From assembly GCF_000005505.3 (NCBI RefSeq), contig NC_016133.3:11284001-11348000 (forward strand): DNA of 64,000 nucleotides, in the 5' to 3' direction. Each line of letters begins with the position of its first letter. The first letter of the stretch is position 1. The position numbers and the translations under genes were made by a program. This document shows, piece by piece, positions 10,878 through 22,630 of the stretch. The notes under the pieces are model-generated. The model was given only the letters and a program-made list of their open reading frames with translations, made no database searches and was not told the DNA's origin. The DNA is from Brachypodium distachyon. Taxonomy: Eukaryota; Streptophyta; Magnoliopsida; Poales; Poaceae.

Positions 10878-11465
10878 TCAGTTAAGGGTTTGCGACCCCG
10901 CGCGATCCGCATTCTTCACAGCCCTGACCGTGGCGGATTCGGGCCTAAGGGTTTGCGACCCCGCGCGATCTGCATTCTTCACAGCCCTGACTGAGGCGGA
11001 TTCGGGCCCAGGAAGCGGCTCTGGGTCTGGCTGTGGGCCTGGTAGTGGTTTAGGGTCTGGGCCAGGCAGCGGTTCTGGGTTCGGGTCAGGCTGTGGGCCT
11101 GGCAGTGGTTGTGGGTTTGGGTCAGGCTGTGGGCCAGGAAGCGGCTTTGGGTCCTCTGGGCCTGGAAGTGGTTTCGGGCCCTCTGGACCAGGAAGAGGCT
11201 TTGGGTCCTCTGGGCCAGGAAGTGGCTTTGGGTTCCCTGGGCCAGGTAGCGGCTTTGGGCCAGCTGGCAGTGGCTCCGGTTTTGGGTATGGATCAGGGCG
11301 AGGGCGAGGGATGACGCCGGGCCTAGGTCTACGGTATCCACGGTCAGGAAGCTGTTCCCTGTCCCTTACTAAATCTGCTGCAGCACCAGACGCGGCAGCA
11401 GCAGCAATGGCGAGCGTGCCAAGAAGCAGGAGGAGGACTAGAGAAGAACCCCGCCTCATCGTCAT
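10878..11465 (-). CDS. Secreted Pro-rich repeat protein, copy 3
   Basis: 195 residues. A signal peptide spans about residues 1-28 (MTMRRGSS, then LVLLLLLGTLAIAAAAA). A short charged segment follows (DLVRDREQ), then Arg/Pro (RRPRPG), then about a dozen units of PKPLPGPE / PDPNP type. The last 42 residues are different: two tandem copies of a 21-residue unit (ESATVRAVKNADRAGSQTL) with no proline repeat. The ATG at 11465 lies about 70 bases below the TATA box; an in-frame ATG two codons later is equally possible. It is paralogous to the genes at 1712-1937 and 6571-6963 (leader, orientation, promoter), but the repeat motif has changed from KPxPTQPDQ to KPLPGPE. Extracellular location is inferred; function unknown. 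Confidence 0.68.
   Translation of the reverse strand: MTMRRGSSLVLLLLLGTLAIAAAAASGAAADLVRDREQLPDRGYRRPRPGVIPRPRPDPYPKPEPLPAGPKPLPGPGNPKPLPGPEDPKPLPGPEGPKPLPGPEDPKPLPGPQPDPNPQPLPGPQPDPNPEPLPGPDPKPLPGPQPDPEPLPGPESASVRAVKNADRAGSQTLRPESATVRAVKNADRAGSQTLN
10883..11008 (-). repeat. 63-bp tandem duplication encoding the C-terminal repeat
   Basis: Two adjacent 63-bp units (starting TAAGGGTTTGCGACCCCGCG at 10883 and 10946) differ at only a few positions. Being 21 codons long, the duplication keeps the frame of copy 3 and duplicates its C-terminus. Confidence 0.85.
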
Positions 11466-11532
11466 ATTGCTAGCTGCTAGATCCCCTTGTTGCTACTGGA
11501 TCGAGTGCTCCGTATGCTTGGGTGTATACATG

Positions 11533-11540
11533 TATTTATA
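11533..11540 (-). promoter_or_regulatory. TATA box of proline-rich copy 3
   Basis: TATAAATA on the minus strand, 68 bases upstream of the ATG at 11465, in the same context as copy 2. Confidence 0.7.
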
Positions 11541-12834
11541 GGCACGGCCGGCTTGTGAATGTAACTTTCGAATGCACGATCTGTAGATCTAAAACTTTAT
11601 GGATTTTGTTTGAGTATTTGTGGAGAAATATCTAACAACTTTATCTATCAAGCTAGTTGGGGCCGCGCATGCGCATGAGTATGATCAAGTACTACGGACG
11701 TATAGTTCAGTTTACCTAACCTATGCACTTGGCTAGCTAGCTTAATTATCTCGACTCTACTGGATGGAATCGGTGAAGATTTTTTTTGCCTGTACTTGGA
11801 ATTAGGCAAACAATTAACGCCGGATCACTGGTTAGTGCGTTTTTCTTTTTAACTTTTAAACTGTACAGGTTTCGGATGCTAATACGAGCCCAAGAACCAG
11901 AGCAGCTAGCGTACGTACCGCTCGAGCAACGACGACGACGAAAAGAACTGGGATTTCTTGGTCGGGCCTTCACTTTTGCCAAACTTGCTGCTAAGTTCCT
12001 GGGCCTTCCACTTCTGCCAAATAGGCCGCTTAGCACACATGCATGCTGTTAGAGGCCTCAACTCCATATTCCTTGGCCTTCCACTTCTGCCAAATTGACT
12101 ACTAAAACACACAGGCTGTTGTCACAAGCCTCGATCGACTCCAGGGTGCACAGCCCAACTCCGCAATTCTCCCCTCAGAATTGCATCCACCAAAAATGCT
12201 CTGGAGAGTTTGACTCTGCATGCATCTGAAACTACATCTTTTAGAAACCAGAGAGAAAGTAGAGAAACATGCATCTGAAACGCCTCGATCGACTTCTGAG
12301 GGGACACAAGAGGCAAGAATCGACATATATATGTATTTGAAGGAGAGGTAAACTAGAGCTGAAAAAGGAGATGACTGACTGAACAAAACAAAAACAAAAA
12401 CAAACAAGGTGGTGCGGCGTCTCGTACGTTGAAGTGGGCGCTCCCAGGATCGAAGTGCACCACATTGGAGGGCCAGGAATTAAAGGGGAGGCATCCCCAA
12501 CAAGAGCTTCAGCCTAGCTAGTTCTTTTGACCACCTTTCATCAATTACCCCCAATTAATCTGATTAACTATACGAATTTACTCACTTTCCTCAACCATGT
12601 ACACAAGCTAGCTAGAATGAGCACAAGTGCATCGACCATTTGCTTTAATTTGCTTACGGTTTAATCAATCATTCCTAAACCCCTTTCGCTTGTTCTCTCT
12701 ACTAGTGGAACCACGGCTCATGCATGGCTCAAATATGCGTTTACCACTTGAGTAGGAGATTCCTAGGAGAGAATTGTTTAAAATGTCGCACTGAACCTTT
12801 ACATATTGCCCTTTGGGTGTCCTTAATTTCTACA
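11541..12834. other. Intergenic with degenerate short repeats
   Basis: No gene. Around 11960-12110 the phrase GGCCTTCCACTTCTGCCAAA occurs two to three times in imperfect units of about 75 bases. The rest is unremarkable up to the gypsy element target site. Confidence 0.5.
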
Positions 12835-12839
12835 CACGA

Positions 12840-13653
12840 TGTCAGGGGGATGACTCCGGGTAGGGTTATGACGACACAACTTTAACCGAGATAACGGAGA
12901 CAAAGCCGGCATGGTTATGTATGCCGGCATCGTAAAGTCAAACTAACACTAAGCTGGCATCCTGGACGTATGCTGGCATGACCATATTGTCTTATGAGCT
13001 TGCAGGATAAGGACGAGCACCTTAATCTCGGCCCACGCCGAGATCTCTCAACGGTTTTATCCTGACCACGCTGCGGAGGGTAAAGCAGCGTCATCATTAT
13101 CATGGAAAAGGCAGTCGCCGCTTATATACCGGTGCCAAGCGACTGCACAAGAGAAGCACCGAAAGAGAATCTCTGACGGAAGTCGGTAGAGGATAGCGGT
13201 AGTTTCTGCAGGGTGCCAGGGAAAAGTAAAGTTGTCTTGTCCCCTATGGTGCCACCGGGAGGGAACCAAGCCGCGTGCCCGGCGGGGTCCAAGGAAAGTG
13301 ACGTTAGGACTCGGCCCACGTGTCAGTGTGACAGGGCGGCCTATAAATAGAACCTCATCCCTCTGTAGAAAGGCAGGGAGCACTTAGGCATTTAGGGTTT
13401 CCCCTTCTTCTTCTTCCTCCTCAAGAATACGGCTCAAGGAGCGCCATTTTAGAATTTGTCTATCTCGGCTAATACAACAAAGCAGGAGTAGGAGTCTTAC
13501 CTCGACAAGAGGGCTCCAAACCTGGGTAAATCTGTGCATGTTTGTGTAACTTGTGCATGTTTTTTTTCATGTCCTCCCTCCTCCGGTTCCTCCATCGTCC
13601 ATCGGCCCCAAGTTAAGCCATCCTATGACATCTGCCGTGACACCACCACGATA
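12840..13653 (+). repeat. 5' LTR of the gypsy element
   Basis: TGTCAGGGGG start. TATA box CTATAAATAG at 13341-13350. The end is CCACGATA (the 3' LTR has CCACGACA, so the terminal CA has mutated to TA). The following bases, GTTGCCGCCCACCGTGGGG, lie where the primer-binding site should be. Confidence 0.9.
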
Positions 13654-13654
13654 G

Positions 13655-16182
13655 TTGCCGCCCACCGTGGGGCCAGCAATGGCGCTGGCTGGAGTCTTCA
13701 TGCGGATGGGAAGCTTTCTCGCCATCGGAGAGCGCGTGGTCTCCGGTTTGGTCCAGAGATTCGGCTCTCTGGCTTCATCGACAACAACGCGGGCTGCTTC
13801 AACGATGCACCGCTTCCCTGCGCGGGCCGCTTCATCAACTTCGGCATGCATGAGGTTTATGTTGCTACTGACAGCCCTTGCAGGTACACAGAGCAGGTGG
13901 TGGTGGCCGAAGACCCCCCCGCCGTCCGCACGGTACGCGACCGGCATGTCGACTGCCCCGCTGACCGTGTGGAGGTCATGGTGACGGCTCATGGCGCTGA
14001 TGCTGGAAGGGACGTTGCGGGAAGCGGCGTGGTCCCAACCAAATCCGGCAGAACGGCGAAGCTCCCCCTGAGAAGCCGGAGAACATCGCTGCTCAAGCCG
14101 GCACGTCGGCCCTGCCGCCGAAGCCGACCCAGCTCCAGGCCTCCATCGAACGGCTGACCGCGCCGGTGGCGTCGAACGCCAACCCGGCCCTGCTGCAGGC
14201 GGAGCTGGAGTTGGAGCGACAAAAACTGCTGAAGGAAGCTGTTGACGTCGCTCATGCTCGACAACAACTGGATATTTCACTCCTTGAGTATAACGAAGCC
14301 CATGGTCTTAGTTCTACTGCGTTTACTAACCCTAGCCGAGTTGGGGAGGTGCATAACCGTGGCAAGAACTTGAATGCCGAGATGACTAGAGATGGCAGGG
14401 GTGTGCCAGCAGTGTCGGCAAGTTACGCATCGGCGCTAAAGCCGAAATACAATACCCCTGTCAAGAATCTCAGAGCTGCTGAGGCTGCGACCGAAGAGTT
14501 GTCGAATCTTACAAGAGAGGCACTCCAACAGCAGCAGTTGCGCGTGAAAGAGCTGCTTTGCATAGCTAATGAGCAGAATGAGGCATACATGAGAACGCGC
14601 GGCAAGCCTGGCGCATCTCAAGTTATTCACTCGACAGCGGATGCCGGAGGACAAGTTGACAAGCAAGCGTCCTCGCTTGGTGGCAAGTGAGACAAAAGTG
14701 TCAACTCTGGCCAGGATGAACAGCTGGAGCGTTATGACCCCGCCCTGGCCGAGAAACAGATGGTCAGAAGGGTTGATGACAGCTAGAGTGGCCTACGTCC
14801 CGGCGACAATCGCCGGGACCACCAAGAACGTTACTCATTTGATCATGGACACCGACCTCGGGGTTCGCACCCAATACTGCTGCAGGTCAGCAGGGTGTCG
14901 GGCGCAACCCTCCGTATCGAGGTGAAGATCGTCGATATGACCGTTATGATGATGGATACTCGGCCATGATTGACGAGGGTTATATCAGGCGAGAGCGTGA
15001 TAATCTCAGCCCACTCGGAGCCCGAGTTGGGAACAGGCAAGTGTCGCCCCTGGATGCCCGACATCGGCTTGACAGAATTTATCTGTCTGAACTTCTGGAG
15101 GAGCAAGGCCCTCCAGAACCACGTTGTTTTGCACATCGGATCATGAGGGAGAGACCAGCCCCAGGTTTCCAGCTGCCCAGGGATACAAGAACATATGACG
15201 GCAGTATTAAGCCGAAGGATTGGCTGGAAGACTACGTCACTGCAGTAAGTGTGGTAGGCGGCAACCGCAGATGTGCGGTACGTTATGTACCCCAGATGCT
15301 GGTAGGGCTGGCAAGGATATGGCTGAACAATTTGCCGGAAGGCAACATCAATTGCTGGATCGACTTTGAAGAAGCTTTCGTCAGCAATTTCACTAGCACT
15401 TACAAGAGGCTAAATCGCCCTCCGCAGTTGTCCATGTGCAAGCAAAGAGACAACGAGACTGACCGGGATTACTTGACAAGATGGAACAATCTCCGCAATT
15501 CCTGTGAAGGGATAGTGAAATCGCAAGCCATAGCGTGGTTTGCCCAAGGATGTCGGCACGGCAGCATGTTGTGGCAGAAGCTGCAAAAAGAGATGCCGGC
15601 TACCCTATCTAAGATGATCTGGATCGCCGACATGTATGCGCTTGGTGATGCGACTCAGCCATCGCTGATGCTGGCAGAACCGCAAAGGAGCAGCGGACAT
15701 ACAATCCAGCCGGGGCATTCCGAAGGAATGATCATCAAGATCACCGCAACAAGAGAAGGGATGACAAGCCGGATTACCGATATGGGCCAGCCCATGTTGC
15801 CGCTATTCAGTATCAACCTGATGCCGGCTCGAGCTAGCGTTAGAAGACAGGAAATCAGCAGTGGGTCAAGAAGGGAGAACAAAAGAAGCCCTCGCAGGAT
15901 AAGCCAAAGTATACGTTCGAGGTGATGCTGGATCAGCCTTGTTGTTTTCACATGACCAACCCCAACAAGCCGGCAAATCACACAACACGGCAATGCAGCT
16001 GGATGCAGCGGGCTAAGAACGGAGAAGCAAGTCGGTTGCCCCCTCCCCCACCGCTCATCGGTGCTAACGCCCAGATTCAGGGACCCGCTCCGGCGAATAA
16101 TGCCATCATCAGGTGGAAGACCAAGGTATTCTGCAACATGCCGGAAGAAATGAGTACAAAGAGCATCACCAAAGCTACATGA
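13655..16182 (+). pseudogene. gag region of the gypsy element, frameshifted
   Basis: Encodes the structural capsid region. The best piece (14966-15925) contains the retrotransposon gag fold signature WLEDY, RIWLNNLP, WIDFEEAF and YLTRWNNLR. An upstream helical, Gln/Glu-rich segment (14166-14690) and the downstream piece (15922-16182, with HTTRQC) are in different frames, so at least two frameshifts separate them. Confidence 0.8.
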
Positions 16183-16322
16183 TCTTCATCATTGAGCCAA
16201 CTGACAAGCAAAGTCAGCGCAGGCGAGAGATGGAGGTCAATGTTGTTATGCCGGCTGTTCCAAAGTTCATGTACTAGTCGGAGCAGGAGATCAACTGGAA
16301 CCGGGCAGACCATCCTAAAGTT

Positions 16323-16919
16323 ATGCCCAACCCTAGTGGATACACTCCGGTGGTCGACCCGACACTCATCGGACCCGACATTAACGTCAAATTCACTCGG
16401 GTTCTCATTGATAATGGGAGCAGCATAAATATCATGTACCGGGACACGATGCTTAAACTCGGCATTACTGATAACATGCTTGAGCCTAGCCGGACTACCT
16501 TTCACGGTATTGTGCCGGGAGTGTCTTGTGCCTCGGTAGGCAAGATCCGAGTCGACGTCCTATTCGGCACCAGTGAGAACTGTTGGACCAAGAACCTAGT
16601 GTTCGAGGTGGTAGACCTCAGTAGTCCGTACCACGCGTTGCTTGGCAGACCGGCACTCGCCAAGTTCATGGCGACTACTCACATTGGCTATCTGAAGATG
16701 AAGATGCCGGGACCAAATGGTACCATAGCCTTTACTAGCAACTACAAACGCTCAATGCAGTGCGCATCGGGCGGATCTGCTTTGGCCGAGTCGCTTGTCA
16801 TTGCTGGCGAGAAGAAGAAGTTACAAGAAGCTGTTGCGATGGCTCAGGCGGCACAAATTGGCCTACCGGCTATGACCAATCCTCATGGAAGTGTGGCTTT
16901 CAGGCAGCAAAGGAGATAA
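16323..16919 (+). pseudogene. Aspartic protease region of the gypsy pol
   Basis: 199 codons with the retropepsin-like motif VLIDNGSSINIMY. The usual catalytic triplet is D-(T/S)-G; here it reads D-N-G, so the site may be altered. It ends at a stop before the RT region, from which it is separated by frame changes. Confidence 0.75.
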
Positions 16920-16927
16920 AGAAAGTA

Positions 16928-18885
16928 TAGGTTGACAGCGAGTTCTCGGACAGCACCGTTATCATTGGTGCCGGCCTGGGTGAAAAATAGGAAGGCGAGC
17001 TCACCAGCTTCCTCCGTGAGAATTGGGACATCTTCGCATGCTCAAAGCAAGACTTGCCGGGTGTGCCGAGGGAGTTGGCTGAGCACTCATTACATGTCGG
17101 ACCAGACGCAAGATCGGTGAAGCGGCCCCTTCGACGTTCACCGACAACAGAAGGAAAGTCATATCGGAAGAGGTATCCCGGCTTCTGGCTGCCGGCTTTA
17201 TCATGGAAGTGTTGCATCCCGACTGGCTGGCAAACCCGTTCATGGTTGAGAAGAAGAAAGACGACCCAACTGTTGCCAAGGTGTGGCGCATGTGTATCGA
17301 CTACACCAGCCTGAACAAGGCGTGTCCCAAAGATCTTTTTCCATTACCTCGGATTGATCAAGTGATTAATTCTACGGCCGGGTGTGAGTTGTTGTCTGTT
17401 GTAGACGCGTACTCTGGTTTTCACCAGATACCGTTGAACCCTAATGATCAAATAAAGACATCATTTATCACCCCGTTCGGGGCTTATTGCTATCGTACTA
17501 TGTCGTTTGGTTTGAGAAATGCGGGGGCTACTTATCAAAGATGCATGCAGAAATGCTTGCACGACCAACTCGGCAAAAATGTCCAGGTATATGTCGACGA
17601 TGTCGTCATAAAAACCAAGAAAAGCGCCACGCTCCTGGATGATATCCGGAAAACATTTGCAAATCTGAGGAGATTCCGAATGAAACTGAACCCGGCCAAG
17701 TGCACATTCGGTGTGTCGGCAAGAAAGTTGCTTGGGTTCCTGGTATCAAGCCGAGGTATAGAAACGAACCACGTGAAAATTGCCGCCATAGAAAAAATGA
17801 AACTGCCAAGGTGCCTCAAAGATGTGCAAAAATTCACTGGATGCCTAGCATCGCTAAGTCGTTTCGTTAGTCGGCTGGGTGAAAAGGCTATGCCGTTATA
17901 CCAGCTGATGAAGAAAACCAACAAATTTGTGTGGACGCCACAAGCAGACCTAGCTTTTCAAGAGCTGAAGAAAATGATTGCTACGACACCAATATAAGCC
18001 TCGCCAATGGAGAAGGAGCCAATGCTGTTATACATAGCAGCAACGAACCGAGTCGTTAGTGCCGTCATCATGGTGGAAAGAGATGAAAACGGCAAATCGG
18101 TGCAAAGGCCGGTATATTACTTGAGCGAGGTGCTATCGTCGTCTAAGCAGAATTACCCCCATTACCAGAAAATGGCGTATGGCGTGTATATGGCGGCAAA
18201 GAAGCTAAAGCATTACTTTGAGGCACATCAGATCCGAGTTATATGCGAGGCGCCTGTCTCGGAAATCATGAGTAACAAAGACGCGAGCGGCCGGGTCGCA
18301 AAGTGGGCTGTCGAGTTACCACCCTATGCGCTGCAGTACGATAGACGGGATGCCGTGAAATCTCAGGCTCTGGTGGATTTCTTGGTGGATTGGGCCAAGA
18401 TGGAGTATGAACCACCGCCCTCGGAAACTAACTACTGGAAAATGCATTTTGACGGCTCTAAGATGAAAAGTGGGCTTGGTGCCGGCATAGTTCTGACCTC
18501 GCCAAAGTGCGACCAACTTAAATACATATTGCAAATTCACTTCGCAGCATCCAACAATGTTGCCGAGTATGAGGCACTTGTGCATGGACTGAAAATGGCA
18601 AGGGAAATTGGAGTCCGCCGCATTCAATGTTTTGGTGATTCCGATCCGGTAGTCCAGCAAGCCTCCGACAATTGGGATGCATTGGATGCCAATATGGCAT
18701 TATACCGGTTCCATGTTTAGAAGATCAGTGGCCACTTCGAAGGGTGCGAATTTCACCATATACCGCGGGCGGAAAATGAGGCAGCCGGCACACTGTCGAA
18801 ACTCGGCTCAACGCGACAGGCCATTCTGGCTGGTGTGGCATTGGAGCATTTATGCAAAGCACAAGCCATCACCAGAATCGGAGTC
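16928..18885 (+). pseudogene. Reverse transcriptase and RNase H region of the gypsy pol
   Basis: The RT core at 17203-17997 shows FPLPRIDQ, DAYSGFHQIP, TMSFGLRNAGATYQR and the catalytic YVDD box. The RNase H part (18007-18720) has MHFDGSKM and AEYEAL. Stops at 17995-17997 and 18718-18720 interrupt a single frame, and the start of RT is in other frames. Confidence 0.85.
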
Positions 18886-18925
18886 GATATTTATCCCGGC
18901 AAGCTGAGAAATCGATGTCGCCTCC

Positions 18926-21900
18926 ATGGACATTGACAGTGGCAACGGTTCCGGTAACTCGGGGACTGAGCGCCTTAACTCGGTAGAAGTAATGGCGATT
19001 GAGCCAATGGAGATAGACGTACCGGATGAGCCGATCTTCACCACTCGTCCTGTGCCGGCTTGGGCGCAACCGATAATGTCCTACCTCAAAGATGGGAATC
19101 TCCCGGAAGAGGAAGTGATGGCAAGACAAATTCAGAGAAGGGCGAAGGCGTACACCATCATCAATGGCGAGCTATATAAGAGGAGTGTCACGAATGTCCT
19201 GCAGCGACGCGTCGAGCCAGAAGAAGGGCAAGAAATACTCCGGGATATTCATCAGGGAGAGTGCGGCCATCATGCATCTTCACGAACGCTAGTGGGCAAG
19301 GCATTCCGACATGGTTTCTACTGGCCAAGTGCACTACAGAAAGCAGAAGACATAGTCAGGAAGTGTAACGGCAGCCGAAGATATGCCAGCAAGATTCATA
19401 TGCCGGCATCCGAGCTTAAAACTATTCCAATCACTTGGCCGTTTGCTATTTGGTGTTTGGATATGGTGGGACCGTTCAAGCGGGCGTGAGGAGGCATGAC
19501 GCATATCTTGGTTATGGTCGACAAGTTCACCAAGTGGATTGAGGTAAAGCCGATACGAAAATGTGACGGCAAAATTGCGGTATCATTTCTGAAAGACATT
19601 ATCTTGAGATATGGGTACCTGCATAGTGTCATCACAGATAATGGAACGAACTTCGCGGAAGGACCTTTCACGCGATTTTGTGCGGAAAAGAAAATCAGAT
19701 TGGATATTGCTTCCGTAGCACATCCTCAGTCCAATGGACAAGTTGAAAGACCAAACGGCATGGTTTTAGCCGGCATTAAACCTCGGCTAATTGAACCATT
19801 CGAACGTACTCCAGGATGCTAGCTGGACGAACTCACAACTGTACTATGGAGTCTCCGGACGACTCCCAATCGCTCCACAGGCTACACGCCATTTTTCCTC
19901 ATATACGGGGCGGAAGCCGTCCTACCAGCCGACATTGAACATGAGTCTCCACGAGTGACCATGTATACGGAAGCTGAGTTAAAAGAGGCCCGAGAAAATG
20001 ATGTCGACCTGCTCGAAGAAGCACGGGAATTGGCTCCGTCTCGGTCGGCTATCTATCTGTTGGAAATATGCCCTAGAGGCAATAATAAATTTGTTATTAT
20101 CATATTTCATTGTTCTTGATAAATGTTTATTGCCCATGCTATAATTGTATTGATTGGAAACTCAAATACATGTGTGGATAAATAAACAAATACCGTGTCC
20201 CTAATACGCCTCTACTAGATTAGCTCGTTGATTAAAGATGGTTAACGTTTCCTAACCATAGACATGTGTTGTCATTTAATAACGAGATCATATCATTAGG
20301 AGAATGATGTGATGGACAGACCCAAACCTAAACATAGCTTTTGATCGTGTCACTTAAGTTTAAGTTGCTTATGTTTTATTATGTCAAGTATTATTTCTTT
20401 AGACCATGAGATCATGCCACTCCCTAGTACCGGAAGAATACTTTGTGGGCATCAACCGTCATCTCGTAACTGGGTGATCATAAAGGTGTTTTTCAGGTAT
20501 CCCAGAAGGTGCTTGTTGGGTTGTATGGATCAAGACTGGGATTTGTCACTCCTTGTGACGGAGAGATATCTCTGGGCCCTCTCGGTAATATAACATCCTA
20601 ATGAGCTTGCAAGCATGCGACTAATGTGTTTAGTTGCGGGGGTATTATATTACGGAACGAGTAAAGAGAACTTGCCGGTAACGAGATTAAACTAGGTATG
20701 GCGATACCGACGATCAAATCTCGGGCAAGTAATATATCGCGAGACAAAGAGAATTGGATACTGGATTAATTGAATCCTCGACATAGTGGTTCAACCGATG
20801 AGATCTTCGTGGAATATGTGGGAACTATTATGGACATCCAGGTCCCGCTATTGGTTATTGATATTTGATCATGTCCACATGTTCTCGAACCCGTAGGGTC
20901 ACACACTTAACGTTTCATGTTGCTTGGGTTAGATGAGATAAATGATGATGATATCGAATTATGATTCGGAGTCTTGGATGGGATCCTAGACGCAACGAGG
21001 AGCTCCGGAATGTTCCGGAGATAAAGATTTATATATGGAAAGTTGTTTTCAGGGTTCTGGAAAGTTTGGAATATTTCCCGGTTTTGACCGGGAAGCTTCT
21101 AGAAGGTTCCGGAGGGATCCGGAGGGTTCCACCTTGAGGCCCACCTATCCCTGGGCTAAATGGGCCTGTGAGGGAGCACCCTGGCCTTAATGGGCCGAGG
21201 GGCTAACCCACAGGGCCCATGCGGCCAGGAGGAGAGTCCTGGCCGCCGGAGAGTCCTGGCCACGGGATAGTCCTGGCCGGCCACGCCTCCTCTACCCCTA
21301 TATAAATAGAAGGGGGGGCAAGGGAGAGAGACACCCCAAGCTTTCAGTTGGATCTCTCTCCCCTGAGCCCTCCTCTCCTCCTCTTCTCACGCGCACGGCG
21401 TAGCCCTGCCCGTGAGAATATTCACCATAGTCACCACGCCGTCGTGCTGCCGGGATCTCGTCTACCTCTCCCTCTCGCTTGCTGGATCGAGGAAGGAGGA
21501 GACAACGTGAAGCTGAACGTGTGGATACCAAGGAGGTGCTGTCCGTTCGGCACTGAGATTGATCTCATTGAAAGTTCCACTACACCAACAACGATCTCGT
21601 GATCGTAACGCTTAGCGGTCTACGAGGGTATGGTGTTCATGATCCCTCTCGTTACATACATCTAGTATATATATTCTTGGGTTTTCTTCCGCACTTCTCG
21701 TAGGAAATTTTTTTTTGTTTCCTATGCAACGAACCTAACACTATCAACAGCACCTAAGGCGTTATCACAGCCGAAAGGTCAACCCGCGGGTATTCCGAGA
21801 AGGGGACCTCGTTCTCCGACTTGTGCAGCGCACAGCCGGCATGCACAAACTGTCACCCCCTTGAGAAGGACCCTTCATTGTGAGCAAAGCGCTTCACAAT

Positions 21901-22014
21901 GATTCCTACTATCTTATAGATGCACAAGATCCCAAGGCGAACAGGATGGACCGGTCAAGCGAGGAGACCAAGAGGCCATGGAATGTAGCTTTGCTTGGTC
22001 CGTTCTATACTTGA
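18926..22014 (+). pseudogene. Integrase region of the gypsy pol, split by a solo LTR
   Basis: The zinc-binding H-H-C-C part reads HQGECGHH, then KCNGSRRY; the second Cys of the usual C-x-x-C is replaced by Ser. The catalytic core is present: Asp in CLDMVGPF, Asp in ITDNGTNF and Glu in QSNGQVERPNG. Stops occur at 19487-19489 and 19820-19822 in the same frame. The C-terminal part is interrupted at 20058-21740 by a copia LTR and resumes to a TGA at 22012-22014 (RPWNVALLGPFYT end). Confidence 0.82.
20058..21740 (+). mobile_element. Solo LTR of an Angela/BARE/WIS-type copia element
   Basis: 1683 bp starting TGTTGGAAATATGCCCTAGA, the hallmark start of Angela-clade LTRs, and ending CGAACCTAACA. Perfect 5-bp target duplication CTATC at 20053-20057 and 21741-21745. 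TATA box TATAAATAG at about 21300. No internal domain, so it is a solo LTR left by recombination, inserted in the gypsy integrase. Confidence 0.93.
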
Positions 22015-22630
22015 GAGATGAGTATTTGTATCGTTTCCTTTCTATGTTGAATGTTTTAAGACAGTGAATTCTTAAAAGGAACTCGGGGACTTCCATGTCA
22101 TTTAAATGTTGTATCGCAATTATCTTGCGTATGTCGGCGTGGCTTAGTTGTGTAATCTTATGTCGGTTTAGTACTGTGTCAGTATTGAAAATCCCCTCTA
22201 TGACTTCGCTGCTGTCCGCAACCCGGCTTCATAGCAAGCCAGAGATGTGTACGAGATAACTGAACACATGAAAAGCGATTACGGAAACAAGCAAAAAAGC
22301 GATCCAGGATGCGTATTATCTTAACCCGGCATTTCTTTCCTAACTAGGTTATTGCCAAGAGAATTTGTCGAGCTCATTTTTTCCAAAAGGGTAGTTTTAT
22401 GACTTTACGATTCATATGTCGAACGCCGATAAGGCAGACAAAAGAGCCGAGGTCATAAAATTTTACTAAAAGGAAAAATGGACTCGGGGACTCGTCGGGA
22501 ATTTGATAAGCAAAAGACTTATATAAATTAAGAACACGATGTCTTGCAAACAAAAATATATTATCCCGGTTACATATGCACCTGGCATCCCGAGGATCTA
22601 ACAATTCTTAAGTTTTTCTTTTCGGCAAAG

